Positions 1 to 6,424 of a stretch of 14,815 nucleotides of DNA are shown piece after piece. The position numbers and the translations under genes were made by a program. The notes under the pieces were generated by a model. The model was not told the DNA's origin. It did no database searches and was given only the letters and a program-made list of their open reading frames with translations. Numbering within the stretch: the stretch's first letter is position 1; each line of letters starts with the position of its first letter. The stretch is from Treponema sp. (lineage in GTDB: Bacteria; Spirochaetota; Spirochaetia; Treponematales; Breznakiellaceae), in contig JAISPY010000167.1 of the NCBI GenBank assembly GCA_031274565.1, positions 1 through 14,815 on the forward strand. The letters run 5' to 3'.

Positions 1-801
1 TGATATTTTACGGTCATTTTTGTAAATATATACCCCTTCATAGTTGAAATTAATTGTCAATTCTGTTTCTGGGGGCTGCCGGGCTGATTTTCCAGTTATT
101 GAATTCTGCGTTTTAAATCTATGGGTTCTTATTTCATCAGTTCGGCGACCATCCCATTTATTATAAAAGGAAAACACTATTTTCTGAATTACTTCATTTT
201 CTTCACGAGAAAAATCATCTGTGTATTCTATATGTACTTTATTACAAAAATCTTCGAGCGACAGGATCCTGCCCGGCTCAAGTTTAATTTCAATAAACTT
301 GTCCGCATATTCAACTAGTTCATGCCAGCGAATAAGCTGTTGGGATTTTGGAAATTGAACATACCTGCCGGGACCTATTTTTCGTGAAGGTATACGAAGG
401 TGGCGTTCTTTTCTTAAAAAAACATTTTTTACTTTTTCCCATAACTGTTCCTGAAAATCTTCAAAATACCTTAGTATATCGAGGTTATCTGTTAAATTTG
501 GATAGTACGCTCTCACTCTTGAATAAAAACTGTCATCAGTTATATTTATATCAGAATAAATCAACGACACCTGCAATGAAGCTACCGATATTGAGGTATA
601 GTCATACGGGACGCCGCTCAGTCTGCCTGTATATTTCAGCGCATTTTCTACTTGTTGAAAATCTCCGGTTTTTTCTTTTAGTTTATCGAATGTATCAGGG
701 TCTATAATTGATAGAAGAAAGTCGTCTCCGGGATTTGTGTCTTCAATGATACGGTCAAAAATATTTTTTCCAAAAGCGACAAGCAGGTCTTCAGGATTCA
801 T
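1..801 (-). CDS. Unrecognised protein, N-terminal 267 residues (runs off the left edge)
   Basis: The frame is open from the ATG at 799-801 to base 1 with no stop, so only the N-terminal part is present. An AAGGG Shine-Dalgarno lies about 8 bases before the ATG, and the ATG overlaps the stop of the 47-residue ORF upstream (ATGA), so the two are probably translationally coupled. The protein is soluble-looking and mixed-charge, with no signal peptide or membrane segment. It has a basic patch at about residues 128-147 (FLRKERHLRIPSRKIGPGRY) and is rich in Tyr, Asp and Ile. I recognise no domain and no catalytic motif. The DNA is clearly AT-richer than groEL or the hem locus, which fits acquired accessory DNA, but the family is unknown. 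Two plus-strand ORFs over the same bases look like shadows. Confidence 0.75.
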   Translation of the reverse strand, partial: MNPEDLLVAFGKNIFDRIIEDTNPGDDFLLSIIDPDTFDKLKEKTGDFQQVENALKYTGRLSGVPYDYTSISVASLQVSLIYSDINITDDSFYSRVRAYYPNLTDNLDILRYFEDFQEQLWEKVKNVFLRKERHLRIPSRKIGPGRYVQFPKSQQLIRWHELVEYADKFIEIKLEPGRILSLEDFCNKVHIEYTDDFSREENEVIQKIVFSFYNKWDGRRTDEIRTHRFKTQNSITGKSARQPPETELTINFNYEGVYIYKNDRKIS

Positions 802-941
802 AGGGCATCCCTTAAAATTATGCGATTTTGGAAATAACTACCCGTCTCATTTGGATCGAGGACATCATGCATCCACTTTATAAGGCCGGGAGTGACATAA
901 AAACCCAAAAATACCACTTCACTAAGAGCTATGTAGTCCAT
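798..941 (-). CDS. Small 47-residue protein coupled to the edge gene
   Basis: This short ORF starts MDYIALSEVVFLGFYVTPGL and ends RDAL. It is preceded by AAAGGGG 8 bases before the ATG, a good ribosome binding site. An in-frame TAA lies just upstream of that site, so the ORF is not the tail of a longer open frame. Its TGA overlaps the ATG of the next gene by four bases. The good RBS plus overlap argue for a real translated ORF, though it could be a remnant of a longer gene. The sequence has a hydrophobic first half and a charged second half. I do not recognise it; it may be a small partner of the downstream protein or a leader peptide that couples its translation. Confidence 0.5.
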   Translation of the reverse strand: MDYIALSEVVFLGFYVTPGLIKWMHDVLDPNETGSYFQNRIILRDAL

Positions 942-1061
942 ACCGGGAACCCCTTTGTATATGGATTAAGGACAAGAGTAAGTATATAGTATCGCATCAA
1001 GACCACTATATCACATACCGGACAAGTATGAAATACCCCCTATGGGAATCTATATCTGTCT

Positions 1062-1088
1062 AAAAAAGTAGATAGTCGGCTTATCCAC
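1062..1088 (-). terminator. Rho-independent terminator after azlCD
   Basis: On the minus strand a 7-bp stem (GTGGATA with TATCTAC, one G-U pair) closes a 7-base loop and is followed at once by TTTTTT. It lies about 130 bases past the azlD stop, with no convincing gene between, so it probably ends the azlCD transcript. The stem is short, hence moderate confidence. Confidence 0.5.
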
Positions 1089-1217
1089 CCACCGGCACCA
1101 AGGCGTTCTGGTGACCGCAGTACAAGGCTTAGGTATGCCGCGTATATCCGCTTCCCCACCGCTACCTTACCTGCAACTCCACAGATACCGCTTGCAATGC
1201 GTTTTCTCTTCCTGCCC

Positions 1218-1598
1218 TTAAGCGAGCAGCCTGGGTAAAACCGTGCCAAGCAGCATATACACCGCTGTACCCCCGCAGATACTCAGCAGGGAATTGCGCT
1301 TCCACAGATGAACCATGGCGGTAACACCTGCGGCTATGAGCGCCGGGATTCCTGGACGGAGTCCCTCGGTAAAGGGGGCGCTTATCGCGTTGCAGGCCAG
1401 CACCGTCATAGCCACCGGAGGAACCAGCTTTTCCACCAATTCCAAGAAAGACCCCCGCAGGGCTCTTCCCTTTTCTCTAAGTCCACCGGGAGGATCCGGC
1501 GGTTCCCGGAAGAAGATAAAGGGGAAGACCCGGCAGAAAAAGATGACTCCCCCCATGATCGCGGTTAAGACCAGGGCGCTGGATATGCTTACCCTCAT
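1218..1598 (-). CDS. azlD: AzlD-family branched-chain amino acid exporter, small subunit
   Basis: This 126-residue protein is the small membrane partner of AzlC. In the related BrnFE and AzlCD systems the pair exports branched-chain amino acids through the inner membrane. It shows about four hydrophobic segments: residues 8-30, about 58-75, 84-97 and 104-125. Near the middle segments it has the EKLVPPVAMTVLACNA stretch typical of the family, with the Pro-Pro break. I chose the ATG at 1596-1598 because it overlaps the azlC stop (ATGA), the usual arrangement for this pair, and because the protein then has the family's usual size. A longer upstream extension in this frame (to 1898) runs antisense-like through azlC and does not look coding. 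No gene follows before the terminator at 1062-1088. Confidence 0.88.
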   Translation of the reverse strand: MRVSISSALVLTAIMGGVIFFCRVFPFIFFREPPDPPGGLREKGRALRGSFLELVEKLVPPVAMTVLACNAISAPFTEGLRPGIPALIAAGVTAMVHLWKRNSLLSICGGTAVYMLLGTVLPRLLA

Positions 1599-2344
1599 GG
1601 CGCCGCGCTCACCGGACGCCTCTTCAGCGCCTGCACCAGGGCAAGGGAAACCGCCAGGGCCGAGAGCAGGGAGAGCCGGGAAGGAAGCACGAAAACCGCG
1701 AGAACCGCCACTGCTGCGGCAATCAAGAAAACCCAGGCCTGCCTGACCTGGAGGATCTGTTCGATCATGAGCACCACAAAGAGCGCGGTCAAGGCAAACC
1801 CGATTCCTTGCATCGTAAACGGCAAGAGGGAACCTGCTACCGCCCCGATTACCGAACCCATAACCCAATACCCTTGATCCAACAGCGCCACCCAGCACAT
1901 GAACCTCCGCCGCTCCTCTGGAGTATGGTCCCCAAGACCAGGAGCGCCCCTGCCTGGTCCCTGGGGTTCAGGCAGGGCAGAGAGCAAGGCGAAGGTTTCA
2001 TCGGTCAGGGCAAAGATGAGGTAATACTTGGAGACCCCGGCCCCGTTAAACCGCTTGAGCATGGAAAAACCATAGGCTATATGCCGGGCATTCACCACCA
2101 ACTGCACCAGCGCCGCCTCCAACAGGGTGGTCCCGGCAGCAAAGAGTCCTACCGCCAGGTACTGACCAGCCCCAGCATACATGATAAGGCCCATCACCAG
2201 GGAGAGCCACCAGGGATACCCGGCGTCAACCAGGAGCAGCCCAAAGGCAATCCCGATAGCGCCATACCCGAGCAGCACCGGGACCGAATAACGCAGGGCC
2301 TGCAGGAAAAGTTTAGAATGAAACAACCGCTTCAAGGAGATCAT
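1595..2344 (-). CDS. azlC: AzlC-family branched-chain amino acid exporter, large subunit
   Basis: This 249-residue integral membrane protein has the AzlC signature: GYGAIGIAFGLLL, then MYAGAGQYLAVGLF, then VNARHIAYGFSML in the first half, with a hydrophobic C-terminal half of four to five segments. AzlC with AzlD forms an exporter for branched-chain amino acids, and some homologues handle azaleucine or valine. The substrate here is inferred from the family. A hydrophilic loop at about residues 124-150 (Pro, Gly and Arg rich) is longer than in many homologues. The ATG is preceded by AGGA, but the best promoter (2356-2384) would start transcription only a few bases before the ATG. The gene diverges from groEL. 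Confidence 0.9.
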   Translation of the reverse strand: MISLKRLFHSKLFLQALRYSVPVLLGYGAIGIAFGLLLVDAGYPWWLSLVMGLIMYAGAGQYLAVGLFAAGTTLLEAALVQLVVNARHIAYGFSMLKRFNGAGVSKYYLIFALTDETFALLSALPEPQGPGRGAPGLGDHTPEERRRFMCWVALLDQGYWVMGSVIGAVAGSLLPFTMQGIGFALTALFVVLMIEQILQVRQAWVFLIAAAVAVLAVFVLPSRLSLLSALAVSLALVQALKRRPVSAAP

Positions 2345-2355
2345 GGAGATTCCTG

Positions 2356-2384
2356 AGTATACTGGAACGGGCTTGGTTTGTCCA
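2356..2384 (-). promoter_or_regulatory. Sigma-70-type promoter of azlCD
   Basis: Read on the minus strand, TGGACA is followed by exactly 17 bases and TATACT, so each box matches consensus at five of six positions. Only 11 bases separate the -10 box from the azlC ATG, so the mRNA would have a leader of roughly four to six bases and would lose most of the AGGA ribosome binding site. Confidence 0.6.
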
Positions 2385-2438
2385 TGTTCGGATAGCCGCG
2401 ATTAGCCCCTTAAATTCACGGTATAGCCCTTTTTAGTC

Positions 2439-2467
2439 TTGCCGGAGGGCGTGGTATTTAGTATTTT
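2439..2467 (+). promoter_or_regulatory. Candidate groEL promoter
   Basis: TTGCCG, a 17-base spacer and TATTTT match the sigma-70 boxes at about four of six positions each. Transcription would begin near 2474 and leave a 5-prime UTR of about 130 bases holding a 6-bp hairpin (2476-2494) and the 20-bp palindrome. No heat-shock sigma motif that I can recognise is nearer the gene. Other AT-rich -10 candidates exist downstream, so the assignment is tentative. Confidence 0.35.
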
Positions 2468-2469
2468 AT

Positions 2470-2494
2470 AAAAAAGCCTCACACGATATGAGGC
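2470..2494 (-). terminator. Hairpin with T-run on the minus strand, upstream of azlC
   Basis: GCCTCA and TGAGGC form a 6-bp stem around a 7-base loop, followed on the minus strand by TTTTTT, which is terminator-like. No gene on the minus strand ends here. It may stop antisense transcription leaving the groEL side, or on the plus strand it may be a stem-loop at the extreme 5-prime end of the groEL mRNA. Confidence 0.4.
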
Positions 2495-2555
2495 GATAAT
2501 CCATTTCATATCATACCGGTTTATTCGCAGGCAGGAGAGAAGCGCTGTATGGACA

Positions 2556-2575
2556 CAATGGGAAATTTCCCATTG
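2556..2575 (+). promoter_or_regulatory. Perfect 20-bp palindrome in the groEL leader, possible operator
   Basis: CAATGGGAAATTTCCCATTG is perfectly self-complementary over 20 bases and lies 32 bases before the groEL start codon. It is not the CIRCE element (TTAGCACTC-N9-GAGTGCTAA), which I do not find here. With no spacer it would suit a dimeric repressor better than a stable RNA hairpin. No protein is known to me to bind it. Confidence 0.5.
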
Positions 2576-2607
2576 AATGAGCCGGTAAATAGAGGAGAAA
2601 AAGAAAA

Positions 2608-4251
2608 ATGGCGAAACAGTTGTTGTTCAACGAAGATGCCCGCCGTAGGTTGCTCGCGGGGGTTGAGCAGATTTCCAAGGCCGTTAAGGTAACCCTCGGG
2701 CCTAAGGGGCGGAATGTCCTCTTAGACAAGAAATTTGGAGCCCCCACCGTTACCAAAGATGGCGTTTCCGTAGCAAAAGAAGTGGAACTCGAAGACCCCT
2801 ATGAGAATATGGGAGCCCAGCTTCTCAAAGAAGTGGCCACCAAAACCAATGATGTGGCTGGAGACGGCACTACCACCGCTACGGTGCTGGCCTACTCCCT
2901 GGTTAAAGAGGGACTCAAATCAGTGGCCGCCGGCATGACCCCTATTGAACTGAAACGGGGTATTGACAAAGCAGTGGAGATTGCGGTCGCGGAAATCAAG
3001 AAAAATGCCAAGGAAATTAAAGACAAAGAAGAAATTTCCCACGTCGCTTCAGTTTCGGCCAACAACGACAGCGAAATCGGTAATACCATTGCGGATGCTA
3101 TGGAAAAAGTCGGCAAAGACGGGGTTATCACCGTGGAAGAGTCCAAAACTATGGACACTACCATTGAATTTGTCGAAGGGATGCAGTTTGACCGGGGCTA
3201 TATCTCCGCGTATTTCGTAACTGATCGGGATACCATGTCCAGCGTATACGAAGAGGTGTATATCCTCATCCACGACAAGAAAATTTCTTCTATGAAAGAT
3301 ATGCTTCCCCTCCTTGAAAAGGTTGCCCAGAGCGGTAAACCCCTGCTCATTATTGCGGAAGATGTGGACGGCGAAGCCCTTTCTACCTTGGTGTTGAACA
3401 GCCTCCGGGGTACGCTCCGTACCTGTGCGGTTAAGGCCCCGGGGTTTGGGGATCGCCGCAAGGCCATGCTGGAAGACATTGCCATCCTCACCGGCGGGGA
3501 AGTCATCACCGAAGAATTGGGGATCAAGCTGGAAAACACCGAAATCTCCCAGCTCGGTAAGGCCAAGACCGTCAAGATTGACAAAGATAACACCACCATC
3601 ATCAACGGTGCGGGGAAACCCAAGGAAATCCAGGACCGGATTGCCCAGATCAAGGCGCAGATCGAGGATACCACTTCGGACTACGACCGGGAGAAACTCC
3701 AGGAACGGCTTGCGAAGCTGGCCGGGGGTGTGGCGGTCATCAATGTAGGGGCCGCTACTGAAGTAGAACTGAAAGAGAAGAAGCACCGAGTTGAAGACGC
3801 CCTTTCTGCTACCCGTGCAGCTATTGAAGAAGGGATCGTCAGCGGCGGGGAGATTGCCCTGATTCAGGCGGCCATTGCTCTGGACAAAGCCGATACCGCG
3901 GGCCTCACGGATGATGAAAAGGTCGGATTTAAGATCGTCAAACGCGCTCTGGAGGAACCTATCCGCCAGATCGCAGAAAACGCCGGCTTAGACGGCGCGG
4001 TCATCGCGGACAAGGCCAAAGGCGAAAAGAATGGGATCGGCTTTGACGCAGCCAAGATGGAATGGGTCGATATGATGAAAGCTGGTATCATCGATCCTGC
4101 CAAGGTAACCCGTTCCGCCCTGCAGAACGCCGCTTCCATCGCCAGCCTCCTGCTCACCACGGAATGTGCCATCACGGACATCCCTGAAAAGAAAGAAGCC
4201 GCCCCTATGCCCGGCGGTGGAATGGGCGGTATGGGAGGCATGGACTACTAA
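2608..4251 (+). CDS. groEL: Chaperonin GroEL (60 kDa, Cpn60)
   Basis: This is a full-length 547-residue group I chaperonin, the cytosolic double-ring ATPase that folds proteins with GroES. Landmarks match the E. coli protein: the ATP site around Asp51 and GDGTTTATVLA at 85-95, the hydrolysis Asp397 in VEDALSATRAA, the GGVAVINVGAATEVELKEKK stretch, and the Gly-Met tail ending MGGMGGMDY. AGAGGAG about 10 bases upstream supports the ATG at 2608. No groES lies on either side, an arrangement known in treponemes, where groES is elsewhere. The leader carries a perfect 20-bp palindrome in place of CIRCE. The transcript is probably monocistronic, ending at the hairpin at 4306-4338. Confidence 0.98.
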   Translation: MAKQLLFNEDARRRLLAGVEQISKAVKVTLGPKGRNVLLDKKFGAPTVTKDGVSVAKEVELEDPYENMGAQLLKEVATKTNDVAGDGTTTATVLAYSLVKEGLKSVAAGMTPIELKRGIDKAVEIAVAEIKKNAKEIKDKEEISHVASVSANNDSEIGNTIADAMEKVGKDGVITVEESKTMDTTIEFVEGMQFDRGYISAYFVTDRDTMSSVYEEVYILIHDKKISSMKDMLPLLEKVAQSGKPLLIIAEDVDGEALSTLVLNSLRGTLRTCAVKAPGFGDRRKAMLEDIAILTGGEVITEELGIKLENTEISQLGKAKTVKIDKDNTTIINGAGKPKEIQDRIAQIKAQIEDTTSDYDREKLQERLAKLAGGVAVINVGAATEVELKEKKHRVEDALSATRAAIEEGIVSGGEIALIQAAIALDKADTAGLTDDEKVGFKIVKRALEEPIRQIAENAGLDGAVIADKAKGEKNGIGFDAAKMEWVDMMKAGIIDPAKVTRSALQNAASIASLLLTTECAITDIPEKKEAAPMPGGGMGGMGGMDY

Positions 4252-4305
4252 TTCGCATCTTGGATGCGCAAGAAGCAGGTCTGAAGAAACCCTTTGGACA
4301 GCCAG

Positions 4306-4338
4306 GAGGGGTGGAGGAGAAAATCTTCCACCCCTTTT
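4306..4338 (+). terminator. Rho-independent terminator of groEL
   Basis: GGGGTGGA and TCCACCCC form an 8-bp stem (extended by an A-T pair) around an 11-base loop and are followed by TTTT, about 55 bases past the groEL stop. Confidence 0.8.
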
Positions 4339-4549
4339 AGTTAGTCCGCCCGCTAGCATGGGTATTTGTTTTGTCCGTGGTCGGGGGTTCACCGTTGATT
4401 TCCTGCAGCGTCAGAACATTAAAAAAATATTTCCTATCGTATCAGGCATAAGGGTTCAGTAGCTTTATGGATTTACCAGGGGTAACTCCTTATCCTATAA
4501 GGAATTAGAAGGTATAATGCGTGCGCCCTGGAATTCCCTGAGAACCTGC
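4339..4549. other. Intergenic region between groEL and the phosphoribosyltransferase
   Basis: I see no gene here. The notable element is a 17-base inverted repeat at 4487-4503 (TCCTTAT-CCT-ATAAGGA). A TATAAT at 4513-4518 lacks a good -35 box. Either could contribute to regulation of the downstream gene, but nothing shows this directly. Confidence 0.4.
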
Positions 4550-4578
4550 TTGTCTTGGTTTCCGTTGTTTAGTATAAT
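4550..4578 (+). promoter_or_regulatory. Promoter giving an apparently leaderless mRNA
   Basis: TTGTCT, exactly 17 bases, and a consensus TATAAT. The start codon ATG begins seven bases after the -10 box, at the expected transcription start (4585), and no Shine-Dalgarno could fit in between. Confidence 0.7.
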
Positions 4579-4584
4579 CCTCTC

Positions 4585-5199
4585 ATGTTTAAGGAATTCC
4601 TTTCCTACGAGGCGGTGCGGAATAACGCGCTTAAATTAGCCCATCGGATTTATCAGACCGGATTTATCCCGGAGGTTATCTATGTCTCTCTCCGAGGGGG
4701 AGCCTATCTGGGGAACGTGATAAGCGAATATTTTAAGGTGGTCTGTAAGGGGAAGCGGCCGGTATATTATGCCGCGGTGGTGGCCCGTTCCTATACGGAT
4801 GTTCGCCAGTCAGACCAGATCATGGTTGAAGGCTGGACCTATGCCCCGGAACACCTGCGGGTGGGGGATAAGGTGCTCTTGGTGGATGATATTTTTGATT
4901 CAGGCCGTACCATCAATCACCTGGCGGATATCATTCTGGCCCGGGGCATACCCCGGAAGGATCTTAAGGTGGCGGTGCATGATTACAAATACTTTTATGA
5001 TAAACCCGAACAGCTTCCCATTCAGCCTGATTTCTGGTGCCGTAAGCATGAGGTGTCGATCCAAGACGAAGATCGGTGGATCCACTATATGAGCCATGAA
5101 CTGGTAGGCTTGACCCCAGAAGAACTGGAAACCTACTATTTTGCCCCGGATCCAGGACTGCGGGATGTTTTGGCGGTGATGCATCCGGATCCAAGGTGA
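4585..5199 (+). CDS. Type I phosphoribosyltransferase (probable purine base PRTase)
   Basis: The 204-residue protein contains the PRPP-binding signature of type I phosphoribosyltransferases, VLLVDDIFDSGRT at 97-109, plus the early loop YVSLRGGAYLG (33-43). These enzymes transfer ribose 5-phosphate from PRPP to a base or act as sensors of PRPP. The aromatic region WIHYMSHEL at 165-173 resembles the base-binding hood of hypoxanthine and xanthine/guanine enzymes, so a purine salvage role is likely, but the substrate is not certain. Its stop overlaps the GTG start of rnhB (GTGA), so the two are translationally coupled. The promoter sits directly on the ATG, so translation is probably leaderless. 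There is no alternative in-frame start nearby. Confidence 0.88.
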   Translation: MFKEFLSYEAVRNNALKLAHRIYQTGFIPEVIYVSLRGGAYLGNVISEYFKVVCKGKRPVYYAAVVARSYTDVRQSDQIMVEGWTYAPEHLRVGDKVLLVDDIFDSGRTINHLADIILARGIPRKDLKVAVHDYKYFYDKPEQLPIQPDFWCRKHEVSIQDEDRWIHYMSHELVGLTPEELETYYFAPDPGLRDVLAVMHPDPR

Positions 5200-5798
5200 T
5201 CTGCGGAATTGATGAGGCTGGCCGGGGACCCCTGGCAGGCCCGGTCTGCGCTGCCGCAGTGGCGCTCCCCGCAGACTTTCCGCAGGGATGTTTAGGGGAT
5301 TCAAAAAAACTTTCCCCGAGCCGGCGTGAAAAGGCACGGGTCCTTATTAGCGAGGGGGCCTTAGGGTGGGGTATTGGTTGGGCCTCAGTGACGGAAATCG
5401 ATACCCTCAATATTCTGCAAGCCAGCCTCCTTGCTATGAAACGGGCCTTTGAAGCGATGCTGCTGCAATGGCCCGGGGGACTCGAGCTTGACGAAGCGGT
5501 GATTGACGGCAAGCAGGTTCCATCGCTTCCCATCCCCTGCCGCGGCTTGGTCAAGGCAGACAGCCTTATTCCGGAAGTTATGGCCGCTTCGATCCTGGCC
5601 AAAACCGCCCGGGATCAACTGATGAACTACTATGCTCAGCTTTACCCGGAATACGGCTACGCGAATCATAAGGGCTATCCCACCAAAGAACACCGGGAAA
5701 ACATAGCCCGCTATGGACCTTCGCCGATCCAGCGGAATAGTTTTACCGTGAAACCAGCGCATACCGGTACGGAGGAACCGCCGTACCTTTTTTCCTAA
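5196..5798 (+). CDS. rnhB: Ribonuclease HII
   Basis: A 200-residue type 2 RNase H, which cuts RNA in RNA-DNA hybrids and excises single ribonucleotides from DNA. The four metal-binding acids fit: Asp6 and Glu7 in CGIDEAGRGPLAGPV, Asp104 in VIDGK, and Asp122 in KADSLIPEVMAASILAKT. The family's DSKKLS (35-40) and YGYANHKGYPTKEH (153-166) motifs are present. The start is a GTG that overlaps the stop of the phosphoribosyltransferase. It gives the canonical MICGIDEAGRG N-terminus and implies coupled translation. The last codons double as the transcription terminator (5766-5793). Confidence 0.96.
   Translation: MICGIDEAGRGPLAGPVCAAAVALPADFPQGCLGDSKKLSPSRREKARVLISEGALGWGIGWASVTEIDTLNILQASLLAMKRAFEAMLLQWPGGLELDEAVIDGKQVPSLPIPCRGLVKADSLIPEVMAASILAKTARDQLMNYYAQLYPEYGYANHKGYPTKEHRENIARYGPSPIQRNSFTVKPAHTGTEEPPYLFS
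5766..5793 (+). terminator. Terminator embedded in the 3-prime end of rnhB
   Basis: GGTACGG and CCGTACC form a perfect 7-bp stem around an 8-base loop, followed by TTTTTT. The whole structure precedes the rnhB stop codon (5796-5798), so the hairpin and U-run are read as codons for the C-terminal residues. Confidence 0.75.
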
Positions 5799-5819
5799 CG
5801 TCGCAGGATACGACGGCAG

Positions 5820-6206
5820 TTAGCGCTCCTTCCGGTCTTGCAACTCCCCTTCTTTTTGTTCAATGGTTTCTTTTATGGAAGCGATTTCATCGAGAATTTC
5901 TTTGATCCCCGGAGTGCCCACGCTGATACTTTCAGCCTCATGGGTAACTAAAGCTTCGTAGGCCGTAAGACCAAGCGTATCCACGAGCTTCTGCACCTGC
6001 CCTTTAAGCTGCTTGATCTCGATGACTAAGACCCCCCGTTCTCCCAAGTCTTGGGCCTTGGCTCCGGCTTTATTCATCAAGTCTTTGGAAGCCTGCAGCC
6101 CCTTTTCACCCCAATCTTGGGCCTTTTCTCCGGCTTTGGAGGCCAATTCTTTTGAAACCTGGGTGCCCTGTTCCAGCAACACCTTTACTTTTTTACGAAA
6201 ACCCAT
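5820..6206 (-). CDS. Small helical protein with a 22-residue duplicated repeat
   Basis: Predicted at 128 residues when started at the ATG at 6204-6206, which has AAGGAG seven bases upstream. A longer reading from 6224 lacks such a site. The N-terminus is basic (MGFRKKVKVLL). Residues 17-38 (VSKELASKAGEKAQDWGEKG) are repeated at 39-60 (ASKDLMNKAGAKAQDLGERG), giving a tandem amphipathic helical repeat. The last 30 residues (EILDEIASIKETIEQKEGEL) look coiled-coil. The overall pattern resembles phasin-like or DUF883-like helical proteins, but I cannot name a family. No signal peptide or membrane segment is seen. It converges on rnhB with a 21-base gap. Confidence 0.8.
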   Translation of the reverse strand: MGFRKKVKVLLEQGTQVSKELASKAGEKAQDWGEKGLQASKDLMNKAGAKAQDLGERGVLVIEIKQLKGQVQKLVDTLGLTAYEALVTHEAESISVGTPGIKEILDEIASIKETIEQKEGELQDRKER

Positions 6207-6268
6207 GTCTTTCTCCTTAACCATGCATGTATGCGCTCTTCGACCGACTGCTCAGTTGCGTTTATTTT

Positions 6269-6424
6269 TTATACATACGCTATATTGCTTGAATAATCAA
6301 GGCGTTGGTACCATGTCGGCCAGGCAGGAACCGCTCGTTCATCATAAGGCTTGCCTGCGGATGCCAGTTCGACCACGCCCGCTTTTCTTACACCCCGCCA
6401 AACCGCCCTGGATGAAAAAATCAT
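6269..6424 (-). CDS. 51-residue ORF overlapping the GH57 stop codon
   Basis: The ATG at 6422-6424 overlaps the GH57 stop (ATGA) and the frame runs 51 codons to TAA. The product starts MIFSSRAVWRGVRKAG and continues with the aromatic stretch YDERAVPAWPTWYQRLDYSS. It has no Shine-Dalgarno of its own, so it would be translated by reinitiation after GH57. The composition (Trp, Tyr, Pro clusters, few rare residues) looks like genuine protein rather than random frame, and it fills most of the gap before the next gene. I do not recognise it. It could be an accessory peptide or a remnant of a longer gene. Confidence 0.45.
   Translation of the reverse strand: MIFSSRAVWRGVRKAGVVELASAGKPYDERAVPAWPTWYQRLDYSSNIAYV

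Noticed and set aside
121..707. Two plus-strand ORFs (65 and 119 codons) in the AT-rich left edge
   Set aside because: They lie antisense to a much longer open minus-strand frame that has a Shine-Dalgarno and an overlap with an upstream ORF.
1040..1249. 69-codon minus-strand ORF after azlD
   Set aside because: It starts with a TTG inside azlD, has no convincing ribosome binding site, and the azlCD terminator lies inside it.
2439..2607. CIRCE element for HrcA upstream of groEL
   Set aside because: Neither half-site TTAGCACTC nor GAGTGCTAA is present.
3049..3786. 245-codon ORF antisense to groEL
   Set aside because: It is a shadow of the groEL codon pattern with no recognisable domain or ribosome binding site.
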